This document shows, piece by piece, positions 19,313 to 28,731 of a stretch of 64,000 bases of DNA. Numbering within the stretch: the first letter of the stretch is position 1; each line of letters begins with the position of its first letter. Source of the DNA: Flavobacteriales bacterium (GTDB lineage: Bacteria > Bacteroidota > Bacteroidia > Flavobacteriales_D > Sanyastnellaceae); assembly GCA_016722445.1 (NCBI GenBank), contig JADKIZ010000013.1:41426-105425 (forward strand), in the 5' to 3' direction. The notes below the pieces were generated by a model, which saw only the letters and a program-made list of their open reading frames with translations, was not told the origin of the DNA and did not search any database. A program made the position numbers and the translations under genes.

Positions 19313-20148
19313 TAATGATTCTTTTTTTCTGACAATATCAAAACGGGTACATGAGCTCTGAAAGCGACCTTCTTCGTGTGGCTTTCATTGAAAATATGCC
19401 ATAACAGATTGTGTTTTCTGGCAACCATCACTACCGCAGAAACTTTGTGTCTTCGTACCCAATCCATCAACACTTCCATTGTTCTGCCTGGTGAATGACG
19501 CAGGAAATAAGTCTTCATGTCCACTCCTTTGAACATCTTGTACAAAGGATCCAGGTGTTTATCATCACCATCATTGAACACATTGTCATTCACATGGACA
19601 AACCTCAGTTTGGATCCGTCCATGTCCATGAGTTCTCTAAGCATCCTCACACCGGTACCAGTTGGAATATTGAATTGATCGAAGGCGAAAGCCACATAAT
19701 TCCAAGGTTTGTAGACTGCTTTATCAGGAACGATCAATACAGGTACATCCACAGTACCGGCGAGCGAAGTAGAAGTGCTGCCAAAAACTGCTTCACTGAA
19801 TCGATCACTGTGCGTAACGCCCATGACAACGAGACTGATGTCACCATTCTTGACAGTTTCTCTGATGACATCATTGGTAAAACCGACTTGAAGTTTTTTA
19901 TTGATCCGAAGTTCAGGACCGAATTCTTCTTGTAATTTTTTTACCAGTTCAGTTAAACTCTTGCTGTCCTCCTGTTTGAGTTCTTCGAGGGTAACACGAA
20001 TATCGAAGTAAGTATCACTCACCACAGGTATGTGCGTTGCGTGAAGCACCAACAGCCTTGCACCTGAATCCATAGCAAGTCGCGCTGCATACTTCACCGC
20101 TCTTAAAGAGTCGGGTGTAAAATCTGTTGTGGCCAGGATATTCTTCAT
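19312..20148 (-). CDS. Tandem universal stress protein
   Basis: A 278-residue protein with two UspA-type domains. The first opens KNILATTDFTPDSLRAVKYA and carries the nucleotide-binding-like region GVTHSDRFSEAVFGSTS then VDVPVLIVPD. The second runs from WNYVAFAFDQFNIPTGTG to KVAFRAHVPVLILSEKK. Such double Usp proteins are cytoplasmic and induced by respiratory or growth arrest stress; those with the G-2X-G-9X-G(S/T) motif bind ATP. It is first in a unit with the unknown protein and ccoI, preceded by a TGAT-N4-GTCA palindrome 80 nt upstream, which links it to the oxidase promoter. Confidence 0.9.
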   Translation of the reverse strand: MKNILATTDFTPDSLRAVKYAARLAMDSGARLLVLHATHIPVVSDTYFDIRVTLEELKQEDSKSLTELVKKLQEEFGPELRINKKLQVGFTNDVIRETVKNGDISLVVMGVTHSDRFSEAVFGSTSTSLAGTVDVPVLIVPDKAVYKPWNYVAFAFDQFNIPTGTGVRMLRELMDMDGSKLRFVHVNDNVFNDGDDKHLDPLYKMFKGVDMKTYFLRHSPGRTMEVLMDWVRRHKVSAVVMVARKHNLLWHIFNESHTKKVAFRAHVPVLILSEKKNH

Positions 20149-20221
20149 TCCATTGAGTATTATTATCTGCGAAATACCTGAATAACAATGGAAAAGCCTG
20201 TGAGGCGGCTCAATGGCATAA

Positions 20222-20235
20222 CTGATTTATGTCAG
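20222..20235. promoter_or_regulatory. Palindrome CTGATttatGTCAG before the Usp-ccoI unit
   Basis: Core TGAT-N4-GTCA at 20223-20234, centre 80 nt before the Usp start codon. It differs from the box at 23919-23932 (CTGACttatATCAG) at only two of fourteen positions, and those changes are symmetrical. Probably a CRP/FNR-family operator; inference. Confidence 0.55.
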
Positions 20236-20311
20236 CGAAACGGATTCGTTAACCCAGATCATACCGACAAAAAACAAGCTTTCTATGATAGATGGGACAT
20301 CACAATTCTTT

Positions 20312-21370
20312 TTAATTCTTCATCCTTTCCAACCTCGCAATATTGACAACGGTAATGGTAGAACCACTGATCTCGATAATACCTTCACTCCGAAAATCAC
20401 TTAAAGTTCTGATGAGTGATTCAGTGGCAGTTCCAACCATATTGGCCAAATCTTCGCGGGCTATGGCCATCGAAAATGGTTTTTCCGATTTGATGTCATG
20501 ATATCTCGCGCGCAGTTCGAGTAGCGCTTCCGCGGTCCGTTTTCTGACACTGCTGTAGGCAAGAGCCATGAGTTTGTCTTGTTCGGATTGAATATTTCCG
20601 GCGAGCATTCTTACAAACTGTTGCATCACTTGAGGATGTGTGAGCAATTTGTAGAAGTCTTCCGGAGGAAAAATGGTCACTTCACAATCTTCGAGTGCTT
20701 CGGCAGTGATCAAATGAAATTCATCATCGAGCAAAGCCATGTAGCCGAAAAAATCACCCGGTTGCAGCAATTTCAAGATAAGGTCCTTACCCAGCTCGTG
20801 ACTCTTATAAATTTTCACTTTTCCGACATTGAGGAGGTAGAGCCCTGCAGGAGAATCACCCTCTCTGAAGATGATGTCCTTTTTCCTGAAATGTCTGATT
20901 TGCTGGCGGTCCGAAACCTTGGTGATATCTTCAATACCATCAATACGGCCGAGCATTTCGTTCATGTCGTCTTGTGTCGGACGCATTTCACGTCGCATCG
21001 CTTCCGCTTTGCGCAACCTGCTTTCTACGGCATTGAGAAGTTCAACATCATCAAATGGTTTGGTGATGTAATCATCAGCACCCATTTCCATTCCTTTGCG
21101 CATATCCATTCTTTCAGCTTTGGCTGTCAGAAAAATAAAGGGTATGGCAGCAGTCGATTCATTCTTATTTAACAGATGCAATGCACCATAGCCATCAAGA
21201 ACAGGCATCATGATATCGCAAATGATCAAATCTGGCTTCTCCTTCAAGGCAGCTTCAACTCCGGCTTTTCCATTTTCAGCAGCAGTTACTGTATAACCGG
21301 CCAGTTCAAGGATTTCAGAAGTGTTCTCACGAACATCCTGATTGTCTTCAATCAATAAGATTTTTTTCAT
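20312..21370 (-). CDS. Response regulator with receiver, cyclic-nucleotide-binding-like and CRP-type HTH domains
   Basis: A 352-residue fusion. The receiver domain has the phosphate-accepting Asp52 in IICDIMMPVLDG and the conserved Lys in YITKPFDD. It is followed by a CRP-type sensor fold at about 155-270 (IIFREGDSPAGLYLLNVGKVKIY; LLQPGDFFGYMALLDDEFH) and a C-terminal helix-turn-helix with the CRP/FNR recognition pattern AREDLANMVGTATESLIRTLSDF. It lacks the cysteine cluster of oxygen-sensing FNR, so the signal should come from phosphorylation by the kinase just upstream (3-base gap). It is a reasonable candidate for the TGAY-N4-RTCA boxes of this region, since CRP/FNR proteins with E-x3-R recognition helices bind such half sites. 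Confidence 0.93.
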   Translation of the reverse strand: MKKILLIEDNQDVRENTSEILELAGYTVTAAENGKAGVEAALKEKPDLIICDIMMPVLDGYGALHLLNKNESTAAIPFIFLTAKAERMDMRKGMEMGADDYITKPFDDVELLNAVESRLRKAEAMRREMRPTQDDMNEMLGRIDGIEDITKVSDRQQIRHFRKKDIIFREGDSPAGLYLLNVGKVKIYKSHELGKDLILKLLQPGDFFGYMALLDDEFHLITAEALEDCEVTIFPPEDFYKLLTHPQVMQQFVRMLAGNIQSEQDKLMALAYSSVRKRTAEALLELRARYHDIKSEKPFSMAIAREDLANMVGTATESLIRTLSDFRSEGIIEISGSTITVVNIARLERMKN

Positions 21371-21373
21371 AGG

Positions 21374-22586
21374 TTATGCATTTTGTAGTGGAATTCTGAA
21401 TGTAAAGGTGGTTCCTTTCCCGAGTTCACTGGTAAAAGAAATATCACCATGGAGTAATTCGAGGTATTTAGCCACAATATGTAGACCAAGTCCTGTACCC
21501 TGAATATTGGAAACATTGCGACCACGGAAGAATCGTTCAAACAAACTTTGTTTGTCGTCATCCGATATGCCGATTCCTTCATCACTTACAGAAATCACTA
21601 CGTGTTCATCAATTCGACCAGTAACCACACGAATGGTAGAATTCTCGGGAGAAAACTTAATCGCGTTGGAAAGTAAATTGAACATCACATTCCGGATCAT
21701 TTGTTTGTCCACCATCAATTCAAGTGGTTTGCCATCAGTGAAGGTGATATACTGTCCAGCCTTGCAAATGGGTTGCACTTCAGTGATCACTTCTTCTATT
21801 AACCCATTGATGTCATGTGTTGCCAAATTGGCGATAATTCTACCTTCTTCAAGTTTTCCAATCGACAGAAAATCATTGAGAATTTCTGTCAGGCCGGTTA
21901 CTGCATTTTTTATTCTGTTGATGTGTTTTTCTCTTTTGTCCTGATCTTCTTCTTTGGGATATTTCCCAATAAGAGAAACGGAAGACATGATGGTACTCAG
22001 AGGAGTTCTGAATTCATGAGACGCCATGGAGATAAACCGTGTTTTCATTTCATTCAGTTCCTTTTCCTTTTCCAGTGAAATACTCAATTCATCACGGGAA
22101 TTTTCGAGTTCCTGAAGTGCTTCTCTCAGTACGAGGGTTCGTTCACTCACCTTTCTTTCGAGAGATTCATTGAGTGATTTTAATTCCGCATTAAATCGTT
22201 TAATTCTTTCCTGCTGTTCAAATCGTTCAGTGATATCAATGACAAAAGCGATCACATAAATGCCATCACTGGTTTCATAATAACGGCTGATTTCGACAGA
22301 AACATTCTATTGTCTCTGGTTTGACGCGAAGAATCATATTCTTCCCCATGGGTCTTTTCACCGGATGGCGCATATACGACTCGCGATGACGGCATGCCCG
22401 GCTTTATGTTCTCAACAGGCACGAGTATTTCGACAAGTTTACCTCCAATTCACCATCAGCATATCCGAACATTTGGTTTGCCTTTGGATTTGCAAGTATG
22501 ATCATACCATTAGAATCAGCGATGAGAATACCCTCATTCACATGATTAAAAATGGTTTCGAATCTTGTTTCAATTCTTGAATGCAT
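21374..22586 (-). CDS. PAS-domain sensor histidine kinase, frame broken several times
   Basis: About 400 residues. The N-terminal PAS domain (FETIFNHVNEGILIADSNGM...FGYADGELE) leads into a coiled linker, then H-box ASHEFRTPLSTI, N-box LLSNAIKFSPEN, G1 VSDEGIGIS and G2 GTGLGLHI. No membrane segment, so a cytoplasmic sensor, as in FixL-like or redox PAS kinases; no haem-specific residue can be claimed. Between about 22256 and 22440 the PAS core is spread over several frames (GKLVEILVP, ENIKPG, YMRHPVK, SYYETSDGIYVIAFV pieces), so at least three indels occur there. Spaced 3 bases from the transporter gene before it and 3 bases from the regulator after it. Likely partner of the REC-CRP protein. 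Confidence 0.85.
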
Positions 22587-22589
22587 GGG

Positions 22590-23402
22590 TCATCTTGAAA
22601 TTATGGATACGCTGATAAAATCACTTTGAAAAATGGAAAGAATTCCGACGACAAGGATACTCACAAGCACAATTGTTCTGAAATTTTCCTGCGGAATTCG
22701 CAAAACAATTTGTTTACCGATCCATGTTCCTGCCACAGCGGCGACGAGTAAAACAGGAATCAGGTACAGATCATGGCCATGTACAAAACCATTGGTGATA
22801 TAAACAACAGATCTGGCCATATCTACGAATAAGTCGATCAATGCAGAAGTCGCGATAAACATCTTTTTTTCCAGATTAAAAGCTGCGAGTGTAATTCCCC
22901 GAATGGCGCCTCCTGTACCAACAAGTCCGGCGATAAAACCAGAGGCAGCTCCCCCTACTACACCGTTGAACACGGAAGGTTTAACGGCAATGTTTTTTTT
23001 GATGAGAAAAAGCAGACTCAGAACGATCAGAAAACAAGCGAGGATAAATTGCAACAACGATGAATCCACAGTAGAAGAAAAGTAGGCACCAACAATCCCC
23101 AAAATGACAGACGGGATGCCAACGAGAAGCAATGTCCGTTTGTCAATTCCTTCGCGGAAAAACAATATTTTCGATATATTGCTGATGATGTGAAAAATCA
23201 CTGTAATTCCTAATACAGAATGAAAATCTAAAAAGTAGCCGGCAATAGGCACAAAAAACACGGAAGAACCAAATCCTCCGACAGTACCCACAATCTCCGC
23301 CACAAGAGTGAGTAAAAAAAACACGATGAGTAGTTGAATATCCAATGTTTTATAACGAAAAAGCCGCCCAAATGTATCAGGCGGCTTAATCTTAATCACC
23401 AC
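22590..23402 (-). CDS. TSUP-family transporter (sulfite exporter TauE/SafE type)
   Basis: A 270-residue, eight-helix membrane protein of the TSUP (DUF81) family, with the paired glycine-rich signatures GTVGGFGSSVFFVPI and VVGGAASGFIAGLVGTGGAI near the two half-repeats. The family exports or imports small sulfur anions or organic acids; the substrate is unknown here. The start is a GTG at 23402, 3 bases after the inferred Hsp20 stop, and the stop is 3 bases before the kinase, so it belongs to the Hsp20-TSUP-kinase-regulator operon. A sensor-linked TSUP could act as a co-sensor. Confidence 0.85.
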   Translation of the reverse strand: MVIKIKPPDTFGRLFRYKTLDIQLLIVFFLLTLVAEIVGTVGGFGSSVFFVPIAGYFLDFHSVLGITVIFHIISNISKILFFREGIDKRTLLLVGIPSVILGIVGAYFSSTVDSSLLQFILACFLIVLSLLFLIKKNIAVKPSVFNGVVGGAASGFIAGLVGTGGAIRGITLAAFNLEKKMFIATSALIDLFVDMARSVVYITNGFVHGHDLYLIPVLLVAAVAGTWIGKQIVLRIPQENFRTIVLVSILVVGILSIFQSDFISVSIISR

Positions 23403-23405
23403 GAT

Positions 23406-23841
23406 CTATGAAATCTTGACCTGTTTAGGGCCAAACTGCATGGTTTCCTCACGTTTTGGGAGGACCAATTCAAAATGCCATTTTCGTATTTGGCATCCAC
23501 ATGATCTGTTTCAGATTCTGAGGTAGCCGGAAGGAACGTGCAAATGAACTTGTCATAAACTCCTTCCTTGTAAATCTTTCCCCGCTCTCATTTTTCTCTT
23601 CTTCCCTGCTCGCTTCGATCAAAAGATCCTCACCGGAAATTTCAATTCGGAAATCCTCCTTGGAAAATCCGGGAGCAGATAATTCAACAACATATGCAGA
23701 TGAATTCTCTTTGATATTCACTGCGGGCACCCACTTTGTCATCGGACGACCAAAAAAGTCATCGCTGAAAAAATCAGTGCCGAAGAAATCTGGAAATAAT
23801 CCAGAAACGCCTTTGTTTTCTTTAGCCTTGATGAGTGACAT
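23406..23841 (-). CDS. Small heat shock protein Hsp20, frame broken twice near the C-terminus
   Basis: From the ATG at 23841 (MSLIKAKENKGVSGLFPDFF) the alpha-crystallin domain is clear: VPAVNIKENSSAYVVELSAPGF, DFRIEISGEDLLIEAS and the ARSFRLP strand. The open frame then drifts to a false stop at 23470. Shifting near 23505-23515 gives VDAKYENGIL, and again near 23464-23468 gives LVLPKREE, ending KQVKIS with a TAG at 23406. This restores the usual GxL...P end of the family, so about 143 residues. It holds unfolding proteins in the cytoplasm. First gene of the operon with TSUP, kinase and regulator; a CTGAC-N4-ATCAG palindrome lies 84 nt upstream. Confidence 0.88.
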
Positions 23842-23918
23842 GGCCTGTCTGTTTTGATTACATCGCAAATGTTTGCGTGTAGTTGTATCAAAACCCATGT
23901 CGTTGGTCAGGAGACAGC

Positions 23919-23932
23919 CTGACTTATATCAG
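23919..23932. promoter_or_regulatory. Palindrome CTGACttatATCAG before the Hsp20-kinase-regulator operon
   Basis: Core TGAC-N4-ATCA at 23920-23931, centre 84 nt before the Hsp20 ATG. Nearly identical to the box at 20222-20235. It also overlaps a 6-bp inverted repeat GTCAGG (23906-23911) / CCTGAC (23918-23923). Candidate autoregulatory site for the REC-CRP protein. Confidence 0.55.
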
Positions 23933-23948
23933 ATGGAAAAAAGTGATA

Positions 23949-25793
23949 TCAGAATAATCGGATACCCGCAGTCCAACCAAGCCAGGCATCCATAGAATAG
24001 GTATTGTCGAGTCTTTCTTCATAAAAGTGATGAATGCTTTCCTGTCCGGGTATTGGATCAGCGGCTTCATCAAAAAAGCGACTATTCACGTTTACTCCTC
24101 CGAAGAGAGACAAGTGCGGAGTGATGTGAAAATCGAGACCAACCGTCATTCTTGCCAATAGATTGAGATGATCCACATTGGCGAAAACAAACTGTTTCGA
24201 GGTAAGATCAATATTCATCGATAAACGTTCGCTCAATTTAGGAGCGGTGCCAATTCCATAACCAAAACACCATTGCACTGAATCACGCAATGTATTTTGT
24301 TGAACTCCAGCGCCAATGATGTTGTAGAATTGGCGAACCCCGGTTCGCAATGCGAGACCTCCATATCCAAGTTCATCATAAGAGAGTTCAAGCTTATGAT
24401 AACCGCGATTCACAAAACTCAAAAGGCCAATCGGAACTCCAGTGAGTGAATCCGCAAAATTGAAAACGCCGATTTGAGAACCCTTCACTTTCCCAGCTAT
24501 ATTCACCAAACCGCTGATCTGTACGCCGTGAAATTCTTTTAATGCAATATTGAAAGCACCGGCTACCTGCACACCTTTCATGGTGTCGAGGGCGCAATTG
24601 GCAAAACCAGCGATAGAAACAGCATTGGCCTTTTTACAATTCACATTGGCAAATCCACCGAACTGTACAGCCTCAACTTCACCAAGATTGACGTTGCCGA
24701 ATCCTGCAAACTGCACTCCTGTGGTGTTTTGAAGATTGGTATTGGCAAAACCAGCGAATTGCACTGCTTCTGTTTCTCCGATATTCAAATTGTTGAATCC
24801 GGAGAATTGAAATCCTTTCGTTTTCTTCAGGTTAATATTGTTAAATCCGGCGAATTGTACGCCCTCGAAATTCCCTCCGACAATATTGGTGAAACCAGCA
24901 AACTGGAAATACCTCACATCCTCACGGTTCATATTGAATACACCGCCGAATTCACCATATCGCACACTCCTGTTGTATCCACCGATGAGATTCAACGACC
25001 AGCCGTTGCTGACGTTACCACTCAATCGGCCATTGGTACCAATAAAAGGGACAAACGAAAATTGAAAATCACGGTACATGGAATCATGGATATTTTCCAC
25101 ATTGGGATGATTCACCCATTTTTCTATGGTCCATTCACTCACATCATTTAACACTGAAACCACCGAATCGCGCATCGTGTGTAACGCATGTCTTATCGTA
25201 GTATCCTTTTCTTCAACAATCACGATATTCTGAAGTGTTGTGCTGGAAGGTTGAAGCGACACTGTAGTATCCGTATATGTTGTTTTACTCACATGCAATT
25301 GCACGGGAGTCTCACGTCGTATTTTCATTTCATAATAACCAAACTCATCGGTAGTGGCCGATGCCATAGTTGTATTATCATAAACAGACGCACCTGATAC
25401 TTTTTCTCCTTTGCTGTTTTCCACATAACCTGTGATCACCTTTTGTTGTTGCGGCGCTTTAGTCAGGATGATGTATTCATTTTTGCTTTTGTACATCAAT
25501 TTTCCTTTGAACATTTTATCCAAAACTTCACGAATCGTTTTATTGACGGCTTTAATAGTTACCACATGGGAATCCGGAATCAAAGAAGAATTGAAGGAAA
25601 ACCTGCACCCTGCCAGTTGTTCAATGTTCATGAGAACATCCACAGCCTTTGCGTCTGTAAAATCAACAACAACCTTTCGCTCAAGCGGGGGTATCCAGGA
25701 TTTTTGAGTTGCGTTAAATCCCGATACATTGAAGCATAAACACAAACCAACTAGCAGGCTGATATAGACCGGATATTTTTTATATTCAATCAT
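23949..25793 (-). CDS. Surface protein with STN domain, carboxypeptidase-like domain and VQFAGFxN repeats
   Basis: From the ATG at 25793 (MIEYKKYPVYISLLVGLCLC...) about 614 residues. A signal peptide, then an STN-like domain (FTDAKAVDVLMNIEQLAGCR; KTIREVLDKMFKGKLMYKSK), then a carboxypeptidase-regulatory-like domain (VITGYVENSKGEKVSGASVY). The centre has about twelve copies of a roughly 20-residue repeat with the core VQFAGFxNxN, resembling the LA_2272-type surface-repeat proteins, and the end looks like beta-barrel strands up to LGWTAGIRLF. STN domains usually sit on TonB receptors or secretins; here the plug is absent. The frame is intact. Probably outer-membrane or surface; function unknown. 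Confidence 0.7.
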   Translation of the reverse strand: MIEYKKYPVYISLLVGLCLCFNVSGFNATQKSWIPPLERKVVVDFTDAKAVDVLMNIEQLAGCRFSFNSSLIPDSHVVTIKAVNKTIREVLDKMFKGKLMYKSKNEYIILTKAPQQQKVITGYVENSKGEKVSGASVYDNTTMASATTDEFGYYEMKIRRETPVQLHVSKTTYTDTTVSLQPSSTTLQNIVIVEEKDTTIRHALHTMRDSVVSVLNDVSEWTIEKWVNHPNVENIHDSMYRDFQFSFVPFIGTNGRLSGNVSNGWSLNLIGGYNRSVRYGEFGGVFNMNREDVRYFQFAGFTNIVGGNFEGVQFAGFNNINLKKTKGFQFSGFNNLNIGETEAVQFAGFANTNLQNTTGVQFAGFGNVNLGEVEAVQFGGFANVNCKKANAVSIAGFANCALDTMKGVQVAGAFNIALKEFHGVQISGLVNIAGKVKGSQIGVFNFADSLTGVPIGLLSFVNRGYHKLELSYDELGYGGLALRTGVRQFYNIIGAGVQQNTLRDSVQWCFGYGIGTAPKLSERLSMNIDLTSKQFVFANVDHLNLLARMTVGLDFHITPHLSLFGGVNVNSRFFDEAADPIPGQESIHHFYEERLDNTYSMDAWLGWTAGIRLF

Positions 25794-25827
25794 AAAATGC
25801 AGGTTTCGAAGATAAATCGACGATGGA

Positions 25828-26557
25828 TCAATATGGTGCAATACTTCCAGAACCATCAATGTGAGATGTAACGGATGGGCCACCGATATAGCGGATATTG
25901 CCGCTACCAGAGATCCATGCGTCTAACGTAGAGGAACAATTCATATAAATATCACCACTACCATGAATTTTAGCAACGCCATTCACAGAGGCCATATCCA
26001 ATGCGTCAATCTTACCAGAACCGTTGATTTCTGCGTGTAAATCATCCACTTCACCTCCAGCCTGAATATTTGCACTTCCGTTGATATCAAGCTGCAAATC
26101 TTCTCCTGAAAATTTGAGTGAACAATTACCGCTGCCATTGTGACTGCACACCAGGTTTTGTCCATGAATGGTATCCGGAGCAGTAACATTCACACTACCA
26201 TTGAGGTCAATTCGACTATAAATATTGTTATACACGTGTATTTCCATTTTCGTGTATTTGTAGTTGATAGTCCTCACTCATGGAAATATTCAGCTTTCCA
26301 TCTTGAACAAAGGTGTGTACTTCGCTCACAATGTTATCATCGGTAGTGATGGTCACTTTTTGTTCCGAACTTTCATGGATAAACAGATCGTAACTTCCAT
26401 CAATATCCACATCGCTAAACTCACCCAAGTCCCTGGTTGAGGTTGTAATGACTCCGGAACCATTCTTGCGAATTCTCTTATCACAAGAGGTCAGGGTTAA
26501 CATGGAAAACGCAGCAACGGCGAGGGTCATGTTCAAAATTAACTTTTTAGTTTTCAT
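25828..26557 (-). CDS. Head-GIN (DUF2807) lipoprotein, frame broken once
   Basis: From the ATG at 26557 (MKTKKLILNMTLAVAAFSML) a lipoprotein signal with lipobox LTSC, then the DUF2807 fold: FSDVDIDGSYDLFIHESSEQKVTITTDDN and repeated NGS/SGSG turns (LNGSVNV, HNGSGN, INGSGKID, IHGSGDI, ISGSGNI, IDGSGSI) forming a right-handed beta-helix. The first frame ends at 26228 after NGNTRV; the second supplies KMEIHVYNNIYSRIDLNGS, with the switch at about 26255-26270. The protein is likely anchored in the periplasm or on the surface; its role is unknown, though related proteins are often surface adhesins or envelope-stress proteins. Confidence 0.82.
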
Positions 26558-26715
26558 GGTAAAATGTTCATTTTTAGGATTACATGAACATGACAACCAG
26601 ATCAGAGCCTACCCCTATTCATGAAAAAAGATAAAAATTGAACGTGTGCATAACTGAAATGTAACAAACGGCATATTCATTGACTCACGCATAATTTAGT
26701 ACCCAAATAAATCAA

Positions 26716-28351
26716 ATGATGAAAAAGCTCATAATTCTGGCAATAATCCTGATTTCATGCTTCACACAAGCATCTGCGCAATCATTGCCTAAAGCGATAC
26801 CGACAAAAACCACGGATGTGACGGTGTTCATGTCAGGAGCACAAATCACAGAAACCGCCAATGTCCAGCTCAAAGAAGGTGAAAACCTCATTCGCCTCGC
26901 GGATCTTACACTTTATCTAGATCCCAACTCCATACAGGTAGAAGGTGGCTCAAACTACACCATACTTTCTGTGAGACATCAGATCAACTATCTCGTAGAT
27001 CAAAATTCCAATCCCAAAGTAAAAGTGCTTCAGGACAGTCTGGACAATGGCTATTTCAAACAAAAAGAAATTGCCGGATTGAAAGACGTGATTACCCAAG
27101 AGAAAGCGATGTTGGAATACAACCGAAACATCAAAGGAGATAACGCTGTTTTGCTTTCAGAAGACCTGAAAGACATGGCAGATTTTTACCGCAATCGTTA
27201 CACTGAATTGTCCTACAAATGGATTGAACTTGGCGAAAAAGAAAGGCTGAACAATGCAGAAATCAGCAGACTTCAGACTGCGCTCAACGCGCTCAATGCC
27301 AGAAAAGGCAGTAATCCAAGTGAAATTCTCATCACGGTCATTTCCGACAAAGCACAAACAACACCACTGCGGGTATCTTATTTCGCGCAAAGTGCAGGTT
27401 GGTTTCCCGTATATGATTTAAGGGCCGATGACGTGAACTCGCCCATTCAATTTGCATATCGCGCTAAAGTTTATCAGAGCACAGGCCGCGATTGGGAAGA
27501 TGTCAATCTGACCATTTCTACAGGCAATCCCAACATTGGCGGACAAGTACCAGAACTCTATCCTTGGTATGTGAGTATTTATGAACCTTTACCGGTTACA
27601 GTCATGGAAAGTCGCAAAGGCAACTACAAAGCAAGAGCAGAAGCAGCGCCTGCAACATATGGCGGAGCAGTAGATAAGATGGAGGAAGCGATCGCATATG
27701 AGACACAAACAGCGGCTAACTACACTTCAGTACAATCCAACACTGTGAGTACTGAATTCAAAATCAGTATACCCTATGACATCCCAAGTGACAATCAGCA
27801 ATATGATGTAACCATGCAATCTCAAACCCTGAAAGCAAGTTACGCTTATGTCACCATTCCGAAATTGGACAATGATGCATTCCTTCGTGCACAAATCACA
27901 GATTGGGCGCAGTATTCACTTCTTCCTGGAGAAAGCAATATTTATTTCAAAGGAACTTTTGTCGGCAAAGGTTATATCGACCCTGCATTGGCAAATGACA
28001 CTTTAAATTTGTCATTGGGACGCGATAAAGCGATCAATGTAAAACGTGATCAGATCAAAGACTATTGTAAAACCAGTGTTTTCGGTGGTAAACAAAAAAC
28101 TTCGAAGGCATATGAAATCACCATTCAAAACAACAAAAAACAATCCATTGAAATCATTGTGGAAGACCAATTGCCGATTTCACAAAATGGCGACGTGGAA
28201 GTTGAAATGGAAGAAATCAGCGGAGGAGTTCTTGATGCTGTAACTGGAAAAATCACATGGAAAATGACGCTTTCACCAAACGAAACGGTGAAAAAAACAA
28301 CTTCGATTCAATGTGAAATATCCGAAGAAAAAATATGTAACAGGACTCTGA
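26716..28351 (+). CDS. DUF4139 (mucoidy-inhibitor-like) secreted protein, frame broken near the end
   Basis: About 545 residues. Signal peptide (LIILAIILISCFTQASAQ), an N-terminal DUF4140-like part (VTVFMSGAQITETANVQL), a coiled coil near 100-195, then the DUF4139 beta domain (LRVSYFAQSAGWFPVYDLRA; AYRAKVYQSTGRDWEDVNLTISTGNP). Read literally, the frame runs on into a globin. Removing one A from the A7 run 28291-28297 gives KKQLRFNVKYPKKKYVTGL and a TGA at 28349-28351, the normal family end. So the apparent 671-residue fusion is not real. Role unknown; relatives act at the cell envelope. Confidence 0.85.
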
Positions 28352-28353
28352 TC

Positions 28354-28731
28354 ATGTCTGAAGAAAAAATAAAACACGATATCATTTCAAAAGAAGACAT
28401 CCACCAATTGGTGGATGTTTTTTATGGTGATGTGATGCAAGATGAACTCTTGAAGGGGTTTTTCAGCCACATGAATTTTGAAGAACATAAACCACGAATG
28501 ATCCACTTCTGGTCATTTGTTTTATTGGATGAATCTGGTTATACAACCAATGTATTCGACAAACATGTTCATATGAAATTGAGGGATGAACATTTCGACC
28601 GGTGGATGTATCATTTCGAAAACACCATTCATCAACTTTTCACAGGAGAAAAAGCAGAGATGGCTATACTTCGGGCGAAAACATTGGCCTGGACTTTCAA
28701 AGAGAAATTCAGAAAAATGAACGACCAATAA
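28354..28731 (+). CDS. Group III truncated haemoglobin
   Basis: Separate start ATG at 28354, 2 bases after the corrected DUF4139 stop. 125 residues with the group III pattern: VDVFYGDVMQDELLKGFF, then HMKLRDEHFDRWMYHFENTI holding the proximal His region, and AEMAILRAKTLAWTFKEKF at the end. Such globins bind O2 or NO and are often tied to microaerobic growth or nitrosative stress, which suits the cbb3 oxidase in this window. Its stop is directly followed by the GTG of the amine oxidase, so the two are translationally linked. Haem binding is inferred from the family. Confidence 0.88.
   Translation: MSEEKIKHDIISKEDIHQLVDVFYGDVMQDELLKGFFSHMNFEEHKPRMIHFWSFVLLDESGYTTNVFDKHVHMKLRDEHFDRWMYHFENTIHQLFTGEKAEMAILRAKTLAWTFKEKFRKMNDQ

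Noticed and set aside
24394..25151. Several open frames opposite the VQFAGFxN repeat gene
   Set aside because: They come from the repeated codon pattern of the real gene on the other strand; no signal or family match.
26716..28731. A single DUF4139-haemoglobin fusion protein of 671 residues
   Set aside because: Removing one A from the A7 run at 28291 restores the family's normal end and stop; the globin then has its own start two bases later.
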